This document shows, one piece after another, positions 17,239-25,812 of a stretch of DNA of 64,000 bases. How positions within the stretch are numbered: position 1 is the first letter of the stretch; the number at the start of each line of letters is the position of its first letter. Where the stretch lies: positions 47,594 to 111,593 of the forward strand of contig JBDHVC010000008.1 in NCBI GenBank assembly GCA_039809495.1, written 5' to 3'. Origin of the DNA: JAFLCL01 sp039809495 (GTDB lineage: Bacteria; Myxococcota_A; Polyangia; Polyangiales; Sandaracinaceae). The notes under the pieces are model-generated. The model ran no database searches. It was not told the origin of the DNA and saw only the letters and a list, made by a program, of their open reading frames with translations. A program made the translations under genes and the position numbers.

Positions 17239-18471
17239 ATGCGCCCCTTTCGCGAGCACCTCCTCGCGCGCTCCGAGCACCTCCGCCGGCGCGGCCTCCT
17301 CCGCGAGCCCGCGACGAGCAGCGCGCCCTCCGGCACGCACGTCACCCTCGGCGGCCAGCGCCTCCTCAACCTCGCGTCCAACAACTACCTCGGCCTCGCG
17401 AGCGACCCCCGCGTCCTCGACGCCCTCTCGCGCGCGGCTCGCACCTGGGGCAGCGCCGCCGCGAGCCGCCTCGTCACCGGCTCGCTCCTCCCCCACCGCG
17501 AGGCCGAGGCGGCGCTCGCCGCCTTCGTCGACCACGAGGACGCGCGCCTCTTCTCCTCGGGCTACGCCGCCAACGTCGGCGCCATCTCCGGCCTCGTCGG
17601 GAGGGGGGACGTCGTCTTCTCCGACGCCCTGAACCACGCGAGCCTGATCGACGGCTGTCGCCTCAGCCGCGCGGAGGTGGTCGTCTACCCCCACCGCGAC
17701 GTCGCGCTCCTCGCCGAGCTGCTCGAGCGCCACCGACCGACCGACGGGGCGGCGCTCATCGTGAGCGACGCGGTGTTCTCGATGGACGCGGACCTGGCGC
17801 CGCTTGGCGCCCTGCGCGCCCTCGCCGACCGCTCCGAGGCGGGCCTCCTCGTCGACGAGGCGCACGCCCTCGGCGTCCTCGGGCCCGAGGGGCGCGGCCT
17901 CTCCCGCGCCCTCGGCGTGCGCCCCGACGTCACCACCGGCATGCTGGGCAAGGCCTTCGGCCTCCAGGGCGGGTTCGTCGCCTCGAGCGCCGACGTCCTC
18001 CACCTGCTCGAGAGCACCGCGCGCTCCTACGTCTTCTCCACGGGCGTCCACGCCGCGCTCGCCGCCGTCCTCCCGAGCCTCGTCGCGTGGGTGCGCGACG
18101 CGGACGACGCGCGGGCTCGGCTCCGGCGGCATCGAGCCCGGCTCGCGCGCGCCGTCCCGCGGGCCTTCTCCCTGCCCCCGTCGATCGCGCCCGAGGACGC
18201 GGAGGGCTTGGTGGGCGCGACGCCCATCCTCCCCGTGATCCTCGGCGAGAGCGCCCTCGCCATGGAGGTCGCTGGGCAGCTCCGGGAGGAGGGCATCTTC
18301 GCGCCCGCCATCCGACCCCCCACCGTCGCGCCCGGCACGGCGCGCCTGCGCCTCGTCCCGATCGCGAGCCACGCCGACGAGGACCTCGCGCTCGCCGAAC
18401 GCGCGCTCGCTCGCGTCCTCACGCCGCACGCCCCGCGCGGCGCGGCCTCGCGCCTCGAGCCCTCGCCGTGA
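17239..18471 (+). CDS. bioF: 8-amino-7-oxononanoate synthase
   Basis: 410 residues, PLP-dependent alpha-oxoamine synthase. It condenses pimeloyl thioester with alanine in biotin synthesis. Visible features are LNLASNNYLGLASDP, a conserved NHAS with H133, the PLP-orienting DEAH (206-209), and the Schiff-base lysine K238 in TTGMLGKAFG. Because bioD follows directly, the BioF role is favoured over related enzymes such as KBL or serine palmitoyltransferase. Start ATG 17239, 6 nt after a TATAGT hexamer. The stop overlaps the bioD start. Confidence 0.93.
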   Translation: MRPFREHLLARSEHLRRRGLLREPATSSAPSGTHVTLGGQRLLNLASNNYLGLASDPRVLDALSRAARTWGSAAASRLVTGSLLPHREAEAALAAFVDHEDARLFSSGYAANVGAISGLVGRGDVVFSDALNHASLIDGCRLSRAEVVVYPHRDVALLAELLERHRPTDGAALIVSDAVFSMDADLAPLGALRALADRSEAGLLVDEAHALGVLGPEGRGLSRALGVRPDVTTGMLGKAFGLQGGFVASSADVLHLLESTARSYVFSTGVHAALAAVLPSLVAWVRDADDARARLRRHRARLARAVPRAFSLPPSIAPEDAEGLVGATPILPVILGESALAMEVAGQLREEGIFAPAIRPPTVAPGTARLRLVPIASHADEDLALAERALARVLTPHAPRGAASRLEPSP

Positions 18472-19190
18472 GCGCCGGCTCACCCCCTTCCTTCGGCCTC
18501 TTCGTCACCGCCACGGGGACCGACTGCGGCAAGACGTGGCTCACCCGCGGCCTCGCGCGCGCTCTCACCCTCCGCGGGCACCGCGTCGCCGCGCTCAAGC
18601 CGATCGAGACGGGCGTCCGAGGCGAGCCGCTCGACGCCGTGGCCCTCGCGGCCGCCGCGAAGGACCCCTCCCTCGCGCACCTCCCGGGCCTCGTCCGGCT
18701 CTCGCCGCCCCTCGCGCCCGCTGCCGCCGTCACCGCCTCGGACCCGCCGCTCCCCTCCATCGCCGCGCTCGCTCACACCGTCCTCGAGCACGCGCGCGCC
18801 CACGACGTGCTCCTCGTCGAGGGCGCCGGCGGGCTCCTCGTCCCCTACGACGAGGCGCACACCGTCGCCGACCTCGCCGCCTCGCTCGCGCTCCCCCTCG
18901 TCCTCGTCGCCCGCGACGCCCTCGGCACCCTCTCGCACGCGCTCACCGCCTACGAGTCGGCCGAGCGCCGTGGCCTCGTCGTCCGCGCCCTCGTGCTCAC
19001 CCATGGGCCCTGGTCGCGCGATCCGTCGATCGAGAGCAACGCTCGCCTCCTCGCCGAGCGCCTGCCCGCCCCCGTCGTCGCGCTCCCCGCCTGCCCCGAC
19101 GACGACGACGCCCTGAGCCGCGCGGCGGGCCCGCTGCTCGAGTTCCTCCTCCCGAGCCTCGCGCACGCTCCTGGGCCCCAGGATTCATGA
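18468..19190 (+). CDS. bioD: Dethiobiotin synthetase
   Basis: 240 residues. ATP-dependent closure of the ureido ring of dethiobiotin. The P-loop reads GTDCGKT (17-23), shorter than the usual GTDTGVGKT because two residues are missing from the loop. KPIETG, VEGAGGLLVPY and the C-terminal TH...N region are recognisable. The start is GTG at 18468, overlapping the bioF stop as GTGA. bioA and bioB are not in the window. A terminator-like hairpin with a T-run follows. Confidence 0.92.
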   Translation: MSAGSPPSFGLFVTATGTDCGKTWLTRGLARALTLRGHRVAALKPIETGVRGEPLDAVALAAAAKDPSLAHLPGLVRLSPPLAPAAAVTASDPPLPSIAALAHTVLEHARAHDVLLVEGAGGLLVPYDEAHTVADLAASLALPLVLVARDALGTLSHALTAYESAERRGLVVRALVLTHGPWSRDPSIESNARLLAERLPAPVVALPACPDDDDALSRAAGPLLEFLLPSLAHAPGPQDS

Positions 19191-19226
19191 CATTCGTCAT
19201 ATGTTCGTGGGGCTGCCGTGTTTTCC

Positions 19227-19267
19227 GGCCGAATTTGGGGAGATCGGCCTCGCTCTGCCCTTTTTTT
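19227..19267 (+). terminator. Candidate intrinsic terminator of bioFD
   Basis: GGCCGA (19227-19232) pairs with TCGGCC (19244-19249) around an 11-nt loop, with a run of seven T at 19261-19267. The stem is short and the T-run sits 11 nt away, so this is moderate evidence. The T-run also overlaps the next gene's candidate -35. Confidence 0.4.
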
Positions 19268-19294
19268 GAGCCTCGCGAGGGAGGCCGTTAGGGT
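19266..19294 (+). promoter_or_regulatory. Candidate promoter of the MepA-like gene
   Basis: TTGAGC (19266-19271), a 17-bp spacer and TAGGGT (19289-19294), which ends 6 nt before the ATG at 19301. It is one of the few places here with both hexamers and leaderless spacing. Confidence 0.6.
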
Positions 19295-19300
19295 CGAGGC

Positions 19301-20425
19301 ATGTCGCCCGCACGGACCTCCGCCCTCTTCGCGCTCGTCCTCTCGGCCCTCGTCGCCTCGTCCCTCCCGGGCGTGGCGCGCGCCGAGCTCGTCGACATCC
19401 CCTACGTCGTCGCGCGCGGCGACACGGGTCGGCGGGTCGCGCGGCGCTTCGGGCTCAGCTTCGCCGAGCTCCGCGCGCTCAACGCCGAGCGCTCCCTCGA
19501 GCGCCTGCGGCTCGGCGAGACGCTCGTCGTCGGGCGCGGGCATCGCCACCTCTACCGCGTGCTCGGCGGCGAGTCCCTCGCCGACGTCGCGGCGCGCTAC
19601 CGCGTGAGCGTCGGCAGCCTCGAGCGCTGGAACCCCCGCGTCCGCGCGGGCCACCTCCGCCGCGACCAGGAGCTCGTCATCTACTCCGATCGCGCCGAGC
19701 CGCCCTCCGAGTCGATCGGGCACCCCGCCAACGGCTCGCTCGTCAACGGCGTCCCGCTCCCCACGCACCCGGGCTACGTCGTCTGGAACCACGACCGCAC
19801 CTACCTCACGACCGAGTCCGCGGAGCACCTGCTCTCCGCGTTCGACGCCTTTCGGCGCGCCGACCCCGACGCGCCGCGCGTGGGCATCGGCGATGGCAGC
19901 CGCAGGGACGGCGGCCGGCTCGACCAGCACCACAGCCACCAGAGCGGGCGGGACGTCGACGTCGACTACTTCCAGCGCCGCTGCCGCGGCACCTGCGGAC
20001 ACCGACGCCTCCAGCCGGCGGACCTCGACGCCGATCGCCAGTGGCGCCTCATCGAGCCTTGGCTCCGCGAGGGCGTCGTCGAGTACATCTTCGTCGACCA
20101 CGCCCTCCAGGAGCCGCTCTACGAGGCCGCCCGGCGCGCCGGCGTCTCGCGCGCCGACCTCTCGCGCTTCTTCCAGTGGCCGCGCGCGGCGGACGTGCGC
20201 TTCGGCGTGATCCGCCACGTGCCGAGCCACGTCACGCACATGCACGTGCGCTTCGTCTGCGCGCCGCACGACGCAGGCTGCGTCCCGAGTGATGGCCGCG
20301 TGGTCGAGCCCCGGCTCGCGAGCCACGGCCCGGCGCGCGATCGGGACGCCTCGCGCGGCGCCCCCGACCGCTCGCGGCGCTCGTCTCGACGCTCCGCGCT
20401 CGCCGTGGCAACTCCCCTCGAGTGA
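19301..20425 (+). CDS. LysM-domain murein endopeptidase, MepA-like
   Basis: 374 residues. Sec signal peptide (cleavage near GVARA-EL, residue ~28), two LysM peptidoglycan-binding repeats (about 33-77 and 83-127), then a penicillin-insensitive murein endopeptidase (MepA/LAS-type) domain. Metal-ligand motifs are HxxHQSGRDVDVDY and the C-terminal HMHVRF. Cysteines in that domain suggest disulfides, as in MepA. An arginine-rich tail of ~45 residues ends the protein. It is expected to cut peptide cross-links in periplasmic peptidoglycan. The stop overlaps the uppS start (GTGA), which ties a wall hydrolase to lipid-carrier synthesis. Confidence 0.88.
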   Translation: MSPARTSALFALVLSALVASSLPGVARAELVDIPYVVARGDTGRRVARRFGLSFAELRALNAERSLERLRLGETLVVGRGHRHLYRVLGGESLADVAARYRVSVGSLERWNPRVRAGHLRRDQELVIYSDRAEPPSESIGHPANGSLVNGVPLPTHPGYVVWNHDRTYLTTESAEHLLSAFDAFRRADPDAPRVGIGDGSRRDGGRLDQHHSHQSGRDVDVDYFQRRCRGTCGHRRLQPADLDADRQWRLIEPWLREGVVEYIFVDHALQEPLYEAARRAGVSRADLSRFFQWPRAADVRFGVIRHVPSHVTHMHVRFVCAPHDAGCVPSDGRVVEPRLASHGPARDRDASRGAPDRSRRSSRRSALAVATPLE

Positions 20426-21198
20426 GCACGCTGATCGATCTCCGTCGGCTCCCCGCGCACGTCGCCATCATCATGGACGGCAACGGCCGCTGGGCGGAGG
20501 ATCGCGGCGAGGCGCGCCCCCTCGGGCACCGCGAGGGGAGCCACACCGTGCGGCGCATCGTGCGCGCGGGTCGGCGCCTCGGCCTCTCCGCGCTCACGCT
20601 CTACGCCTTCAGCGAGCAGAACTGGCAGCGCCCCCGCCACGAGGTCGACGCGCTGATGGAGCTCCTGCGCGAATACCTCGTCTCCGAGCGGCGCGAGATC
20701 CTCGACCACGGCATCCGCCTCGTCGGCATCGGCCGCACCGAGCGGCTGCCCGAGCGCGTCCTCTCGGTGCTGCGCCCGCTCGAGGCCGAGAGCGCGTCGA
20801 ACCGCGGCATGACCCTCGCGCTCGCGCTGAGCTACGGCGGCCGCGAGGAGCTGACGGACGCGATGCGGTCGATCGCGCGCGAGGTCCAGGAGGGCGCCCT
20901 CGCGCCGAGCGCCCTCGACGAGGCGACGATCGATCGCGCGATGCCGTCGATGGCGCAGGGCCCGGTCGATCTCCTCATCCGCACCGGCAACGAGCAGCGG
21001 ATCTCGAATTTCCTCCTCTGGAACGCGGCCTACGCCGAGCTCGCCTTCTCCGAGCGGCTCTGGCCCGAATTCGACGTCGAGGACCTCTACCTCGCCATCG
21101 CCGACTACCAGCGCCGCGATCGCCGCTTCGGCCGCGTGTCGGAGGCCCGCGGGGTCGTTGCGAGCGAGAGCGACGAGCCCGTTTTCGTGCAAGCATAG
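20422..21198 (+). CDS. uppS: Undecaprenyl diphosphate synthase
   Basis: 258 residues, cis-prenyltransferase making the C55 lipid carrier for peptidoglycan and O-antigen. Signatures are the substrate loop IIMDGNGRWAEDRG with catalytic aspartate, YAFSEQNWQRP, and the C-terminal RTGNEQRISNFLLWN. The start GTG at 20422 overlaps the stop of the MepA-like gene (GTGA), so the two are translated together. cdsA follows after 62 nt. Confidence 0.96.
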   Translation: MSTLIDLRRLPAHVAIIMDGNGRWAEDRGEARPLGHREGSHTVRRIVRAGRRLGLSALTLYAFSEQNWQRPRHEVDALMELLREYLVSERREILDHGIRLVGIGRTERLPERVLSVLRPLEAESASNRGMTLALALSYGGREELTDAMRSIAREVQEGALAPSALDEATIDRAMPSMAQGPVDLLIRTGNEQRISNFLLWNAAYAELAFSERLWPEFDVEDLYLAIADYQRRDRRFGRVSEARGVVASESDEPVFVQA

Positions 21199-21260
21199 GC
21201 GCCCCGCGCGCGAAGGCCTCGCCCGATGGCCTCGCCCGGTGGCCGAAGCACCCTCGCCCG

Positions 21261-22229
21261 ATGGCCGAAGCACCCGAAACCGCGCCCCCTCCGGCTGACG
21301 CCCCTCCGGCGGCCACCCCTCCGGCGGCCACCCCTCCGGCGACCACGAAGCCGCGCGACGACGCGAAGTTCGTGAAGAACACGCTCGCGCGCCTCGCCAC
21401 CGCCGCCGTCGGCATCCCGATCCTGCTCTTCCTCCTCTACGGCGCGCCGTGGTGGCTCTTTCCCGCCTTCTGCCTCCTCGCGATCCTGCGCGCCGCGCAC
21501 GAGCTCTTCCACATGACGATGGGCGGGAAGCGGCTGCTCTACGCCTACGGCCTCTTCGCGTCCGTCACGCTCGCGGGGACCTCGCTCGTCACGCTCGCCT
21601 CGAGCTCCGAGCACCTCGGCTGGCTCACCACCCTGGGCTCGCCCTCGCGCGCCACGACGCTCGCGGCGGCGCTCGCGCTCGCGGTCACGGCGATCGGCGT
21701 CCTGCTCCCGCTCACCCACCCCTCGCCGAACGCCGAGGCGGGCCTGCGCACGGCGTGGCTCGTCGCGGGGCCGCTCTACGTCGGCGCGCTGCTCGCGTCG
21801 GTCCCGGCGCTCTTCCTCGTCGCGGGCGGGACGTGGGTCGTGCTCGCGATGGCGCTCGCGTGGGGCTCGGACACCGGCGCCTACTTCGCCGGCCGCTTCT
21901 TCGGCAGGCGCAAGCTCGCCCCCGCCATCTCCCCCGCGAAGACGGTGGAGGGCGCGATCGGCGGCCTCGCCGCGAGCGTCTTCTTCGCCGTGATCGGCAG
22001 CGTCTTCTTCCTCCCCGAGCTCCCGCTCGCCCACGCCGTCGTGCTCGCGATCGTGGCGAACGCCCTCGGCCAGGCGGGCGATCTCGCGGAGTCGCTCATC
22101 AAGCGCTCGACCGGCGTGAAGGACAGCGGCTCGATCCTGCCGGGCCACGGCGGGCTGCTCGATCGCATCGACGCGCTGATGTTCACCGCGACGAGCTGCC
22201 TGCTCTACCGCCTGCTCCTCCAGGGCTGA
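21261..22229 (+). CDS. cdsA: Phosphatidate cytidylyltransferase
   Basis: 322 residues, integral membrane enzyme making CDP-diacylglycerol for phospholipid synthesis. The CDS signature runs from SLIKRSTGVKD to SILPGHGGLLDRID near the C-terminus, and about eight hydrophobic helices are visible. The first ~35 residues are an Ala/Pro-rich cytoplasmic extension encoded by a 15-bp tandem repeat. The start is the ATG at 21261; another ATG at 21229 is out of frame. Following uppS is the common order in many bacteria, although dxr and rseP are not here. Confidence 0.95.
   Translation: MAEAPETAPPPADAPPAATPPAATPPATTKPRDDAKFVKNTLARLATAAVGIPILLFLLYGAPWWLFPAFCLLAILRAAHELFHMTMGGKRLLYAYGLFASVTLAGTSLVTLASSSEHLGWLTTLGSPSRATTLAAALALAVTAIGVLLPLTHPSPNAEAGLRTAWLVAGPLYVGALLASVPALFLVAGGTWVVLAMALAWGSDTGAYFAGRFFGRRKLAPAISPAKTVEGAIGGLAASVFFAVIGSVFFLPELPLAHAVVLAIVANALGQAGDLAESLIKRSTGVKDSGSILPGHGGLLDRIDALMFTATSCLLYRLLLQG
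21301..21345 (+). repeat. 15-bp tandem repeat in the cdsA N-terminal region
   Basis: Three head-to-tail 15-bp units (21301-21315, 21316-21330, and 21331-21345 with one change) encode an Ala/Pro/Thr-rich stretch. The unit keeps reading frame, so copy number could vary without disrupting CdsA. Confidence 0.9.
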
Positions 22230-22260
22230 TCGGGCGCTCACGCGCGGGCCGAGTTCTCGC

Positions 22261-22266
22261 TATCCT
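22261..22266 (+). promoter_or_regulatory. Candidate -10 element of menC, leaderless spacing
   Basis: TATCCT ends 6 nt before the GTG start at 22273. It lies just downstream of cdsA, giving menC its own likely promoter. Confidence 0.5.
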
Positions 22267-22272
22267 CCGCGC

Positions 22273-23355
22273 GTGTTCGCGGCCCTCCACCCCATGCTCT
22301 CGCTCTCGTGGCGCGCGATCGAGGCCTCGCTCGAGCGCGAGGTGGGCGGCGCGAGCCAGCGCTGGAGGACGCGGCGCGCGATCGTCGTGAGGCTCGAGGA
22401 CGCGAGCGGCGCCTCGGGTCGAGGCGAGGCCGCGCCCCTCCCCGGCGTCTCGCCGGAGACCCTCGAGGACGTCGAGCGCGCGCTCGCGCGCCTGGGCTCG
22501 AGCTTCACGCCGAGCGAGGTCGATCTGCGCGCGCTCCCGGCCTCGCTCGCCCTCGCGCTCGAGGCGGCGATGCTCGAGCTCCACGCGGGTGATCGACCCG
22601 CGTACGCGGCGCTCGTCGATCCCGCCGCGCTCGCGCGCGTGCCCGAGGCCCTGGAGCTCCAGGTGCTCCTCGACGAGCTCGAGCGCGCCGAGGCGCACGC
22701 GCGCCGCGCCTTCGCCCGCCAGGCCCGCGCGTTCAAGGTGAAGATCGGCCGCGAGGGCCGCGCGAGCGACGAGGCGGCGCTGCTCGAGCGGCTGCGCGCG
22801 CTCGGCCCGGACGTGACGCTGCGGCTCGACGCGAACGGCCGCCCGATCGATCCCGACGTGCTCGCGCCCGCGATCGCGCGCGCGCGGGTCGAGTACCTCG
22901 AGGACCCCGGCCCCTCCCCCGGCGCCGGGCTCGCCGCGTGGGTCGGCGCGCCGCTCGCGATCGACGCGCCCATGATCGTCGATCCCCACCTCGCGCTCGC
23001 GCACGCCGCGCGTCACGGCGCGCGCGTCGCGATCCTCAAGCCGACCCTCCTCGGTGGCCTCGAGCCCACGCTCGCCCTCGCGGCCCGCGCGCGCTCGCGG
23101 GGCTACCGCGTCGTGCTCTCGCACGCCTTCGAGAGCCCGATCGGGCTCGCGACGCTCGTCCACCTCGCGCTCGCGGCGAGCGCCGCGTGCCCCCGCGCGC
23201 TCGCGGGCGCCCAGGGCCTCTCGCCCTGGCCCGGCGTCGAGCGCTTCTCCTACGTCGACACCCGAGAGCCGATCGCGCTCCCCTACTTCCTCTCCGAGGG
23301 CCGCGCGCTCCGCCCCTCCTCGCCGGGGCTCGGCGTCGAGGCGCCCCGCGCCTGA
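22273..23355 (+). CDS. menC: o-succinylbenzoate synthase
   Basis: 360 residues, enolase superfamily. It dehydrates SHCHC to o-succinylbenzoate. Superfamily residues are K155 and K157 (KVKIG), metal ligands D186 (RLDANGR), E210 (EYLEDP) and D231 (AIDAP), and the second general base K256 (ILKPTLLGG). Start GTG 22273, 6 nt after TATCCT. The gene is separated by about 8 kb from the menaquinone operon at 7.8-14.5 kb. It converges on menE, and the last 73 nt of the two genes overlap. Confidence 0.92.
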   Translation: MFAALHPMLSLSWRAIEASLEREVGGASQRWRTRRAIVVRLEDASGASGRGEAAPLPGVSPETLEDVERALARLGSSFTPSEVDLRALPASLALALEAAMLELHAGDRPAYAALVDPAALARVPEALELQVLLDELERAEAHARRAFARQARAFKVKIGREGRASDEAALLERLRALGPDVTLRLDANGRPIDPDVLAPAIARARVEYLEDPGPSPGAGLAAWVGAPLAIDAPMIVDPHLALAHAARHGARVAILKPTLLGGLEPTLALAARARSRGYRVVLSHAFESPIGLATLVHLALAASAACPRALAGAQGLSPWPGVERFSYVDTREPIALPYFLSEGRALRPSSPGLGVEAPRA

Positions 23356-24656
23356 GCTGACGCGAGACGATCGCGGACGGCCCGTCGATCGAGCTTCCCC
23401 GTGGAGTTCGTGGGCAGCGCGTCGAGGCGCGTGAACGATCGCGGGAGCGCGTAGCGCGCGAGCCGGCCGCGCAGGGCCTCCGCGAGGGCGCGCTCGTCGA
23501 GCGGCTCGTCCGAGACGATCGCGGCGGCGACCCGCTCGCCCCACGCCTCGTCGGGGATCCCGACCACGCACGCCTCGCGCACGGAGGGGAGCGCGAGGAG
23601 CGCCTCCTCCACCTCGCGGGGCGAGACCTTCTCGCCGCCCGTCACGATCTGCTCGCCGCGGCGGCCCGTGACGTGGAGCCGACCGCGCGCGTCGAGGTGG
23701 CCGACGTCGCCCGTGTCGTAGAAGCCCTCCGCGTCGAGGGGGCTCGGCAGCGCCTCGTCGAGCCAGCCCTCGAGGAGCGCGGGGCTCCGCACGAGGACGC
23801 GATCGCCCCGGACGCGCACCTCGACGCCGTCGAGCGGCTCGCCCGCCCCCTCCTCTCGCGCCTCCTCGAGCGAGCGGAGCGGCGCGCGCGTCGTGGCGAC
23901 CTGCGCGCAGGCCTCCGTGAGCCCGTAGGTGACGTGGAGCGGCCACCCGAGCTGGATCCCTCGTTCGAGCACCCGATCGGGGCACCGGGCGCCTCCCAGG
24001 AGCACGGCGCGCAGCGCCTCGGGGGGGCGATGCCCGCCCTCGACGAGCCGGGCGAGCTGGGTGGGCACGAGGGAGGCGATCGTCACCCGGTGGCGGCGCA
24101 TCGACGCGAGGACCGCGCGCGGCTCGAAGGGGCCCTCGGGGCCGAGGACGATCGCGCGGCGCGCGGCGAGGGCACGGATCACGATGGAGAGCCCGCCGAC
24201 GTGCGCGAGCGGCATCGCGAGGAGCCAGCGATCGTCCGTCCAATAGCCGAGCCGCTCCGCGCTCGCCTCCGCGGCGCGGAGGAACGCGGCGCGCGTGAGG
24301 AGCGCGCCCTTGCGCGGGCCCGCGCTCCCCGACGTGAAGAGCACGGCGAGGTGGTGGGCGCGGAGCCGTGCGCTCCTCCGCACCGCCTCCTCCACGGCCG
24401 CCACCTCCTCGGGCGACCAGCGAGGGTGGATCGGGACGAGCGGCGTACGCGCCTCGAGCGCGGCGAGGATCGTGAGGACGCTCGCGCGCGACGGGCTCGC
24501 GACGAAGCGGACGGGCGAGCGCGGCGCCTCTCGCTCGAGCACCTCTCTCGAGCACGCCGCGAAGCCGAGCGCGCCCGCGTCGTCGACGAGGAAGGCGCCA
24601 TCGCCCGCCTCCTTGGCCGCGTCGTGGATCGAGAGCGCTCGATCGAGCTCGTACAC
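23283..24656 (-). CDS. menE: o-succinylbenzoate-CoA ligase
   Basis: 457 residues, adenylate-forming (ANL) ligase activating o-succinylbenzoate with CoA. Motifs are the P-loop-like LFTSGSAGPRKGA, VTYGLTEAC, YDTGD, and the C-terminal lysine in PTNSTGKLDRR. It is shorter than typical acyl-CoA synthetases, as expected for MenE. Start GTG 24656, 16 nt after the dnaN stop, so it probably belongs to the dnaN transcript. The final ~24 residues are encoded in the stretch antisense to the menC 3' end. Its position opposite menC supports the substrate assignment. Confidence 0.9.
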   Translation of the reverse strand: MYELDRALSIHDAAKEAGDGAFLVDDAGALGFAACSREVLEREAPRSPVRFVASPSRASVLTILAALEARTPLVPIHPRWSPEEVAAVEEAVRRSARLRAHHLAVLFTSGSAGPRKGALLTRAAFLRAAEASAERLGYWTDDRWLLAMPLAHVGGLSIVIRALAARRAIVLGPEGPFEPRAVLASMRRHRVTIASLVPTQLARLVEGGHRPPEALRAVLLGGARCPDRVLERGIQLGWPLHVTYGLTEACAQVATTRAPLRSLEEAREEGAGEPLDGVEVRVRGDRVLVRSPALLEGWLDEALPSPLDAEGFYDTGDVGHLDARGRLHVTGRRGEQIVTGGEKVSPREVEEALLALPSVREACVVGIPDEAWGERVAAAIVSDEPLDERALAEALRGRLARYALPRSFTRLDALPTNSTGKLDRRAVRDRLASAQARGASTPSPGEEGRSARPSERK

Positions 24657-24672
24657 GCCGAGCCGCCTCGGC

Positions 24673-25812
24673 TCAGATGCGCATCGGCATGACGACGCCG
24701 ACGAAGAGCGTGTCGCCCGCGGGCCGGATCACGCCCGGATCGAGCTCACCGGCGAGCTCGATCGCGACCTCGTCGTCCCCGAGCGCGTTGAGCACCTCGA
24801 CGATGTACTTCGCGTTGAAGCCGATCGTGATCGGCTCGCCCGCGTAGTCGACGTCGAGCTCCTCGCTGCCCTCGCCGACGTCCGGGTTCTCGCTGACGAT
24901 GCGGAGCTGCCCCGGGCTCACCATGAAGCGCACGCCGCCGCTCGTGTCGTTCGAGACGAGCTGCATGCGCTTGAGCGCGTCGCTCAGCGCCTGGCGGCCG
25001 ACGAGGACGCGCTTGTCCTGCTGCTGCGGGATGACGCGCCCATAGGGCGGGAATTGCTCGTCGGCGAGCTTCACCGAGAGCACGACGTCGTCGCGCTTGA
25101 AGAAGGCGCTCCCGCCCGCGGTGGCGACGCCGACGCTCGGGCGCTCGTCGCTCTTCGCGTTTTTTGCCTCCGCGCGCACGTCGTCGACGAGCCGCTTGAG
25201 CTCGTTGATGCCGCGGTTCGGGATCAGCATCGAGAACGTGAGCATCGCGGCCGCGTCGTCGAGCCGATGATCGGCCTTCGAGAGGCGATGGCCGTCGGTC
25301 GTGACCATGCGGACGAGCCGGCCCTCCGCCTCGAAGAGCGCGCCCGCGAGGTGCGGCCGCGAGTCGTCGCTCGACATCGAGTACTGCGTCTTGGTGATGA
25401 GATCGCCGAGCACGTCGGCCTCGATCGCCGCGAAGCTCGCGTCGCCGGGCGAGGGGAGCGGCGGGAAGTCGTCGCCCGGCATCCCCGGGATCCGGAAGCG
25501 CACCTTGCCCGCGCGGATCTCGGCGGCGTGGTTCGGCCCCACGACCCAGTGCACCTCGCCGTCCGGCAGGCTCTTCACGATGTCGAAGAGCGTCTTGGCG
25601 GACACGGCGATCGAGCCGCCCTTCTTCACCTCGGCGGGCGTCGTCGCGGCGACCCCGAGGTAGAGGTCGGTCGCCGCGAAGCGGAGCGTGCTCGTGCTGT
25701 CGGTCGTGAGCAGGATGTTCGACAGGATCGGCATCGGGCCCTTGCGGTCCGCGACCCCGTGGGTTCGCGCGAGACCGCGGAGGAAGTTCTTCTTGCTGAT
25801 GACGAGCTCCAT
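24673..25812 (-). CDS. dnaN: DNA polymerase III beta sliding clamp
   Basis: 379 residues, the processivity clamp that tethers polymerase and other repair factors to DNA. The sequence aligns along the whole DnaN fold: MELVISKKNFLRGL at the start, GVADRKGPMPILSNILL, TDGHRLS in the middle domain, and the end VGVVMPMRI, matching the conserved M-P-M/V-R-I/L terminus. A purine-rich ribosome site (GGAGAGAAG) precedes the ATG. dnaA and recF are not adjacent in this window; menE follows after 16 nt. It is divergent from an esterase gene across 364 bp. Confidence 0.97.
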   Translation of the reverse strand: MELVISKKNFLRGLARTHGVADRKGPMPILSNILLTTDSTSTLRFAATDLYLGVAATTPAEVKKGGSIAVSAKTLFDIVKSLPDGEVHWVVGPNHAAEIRAGKVRFRIPGMPGDDFPPLPSPGDASFAAIEADVLGDLITKTQYSMSSDDSRPHLAGALFEAEGRLVRMVTTDGHRLSKADHRLDDAAAMLTFSMLIPNRGINELKRLVDDVRAEAKNAKSDERPSVGVATAGGSAFFKRDDVVLSVKLADEQFPPYGRVIPQQQDKRVLVGRQALSDALKRMQLVSNDTSGGVRFMVSPGQLRIVSENPDVGEGSEELDVDYAGEPITIGFNAKYIVEVLNALGDDEVAIELAGELDPGVIRPAGDTLFVGVVMPMRI

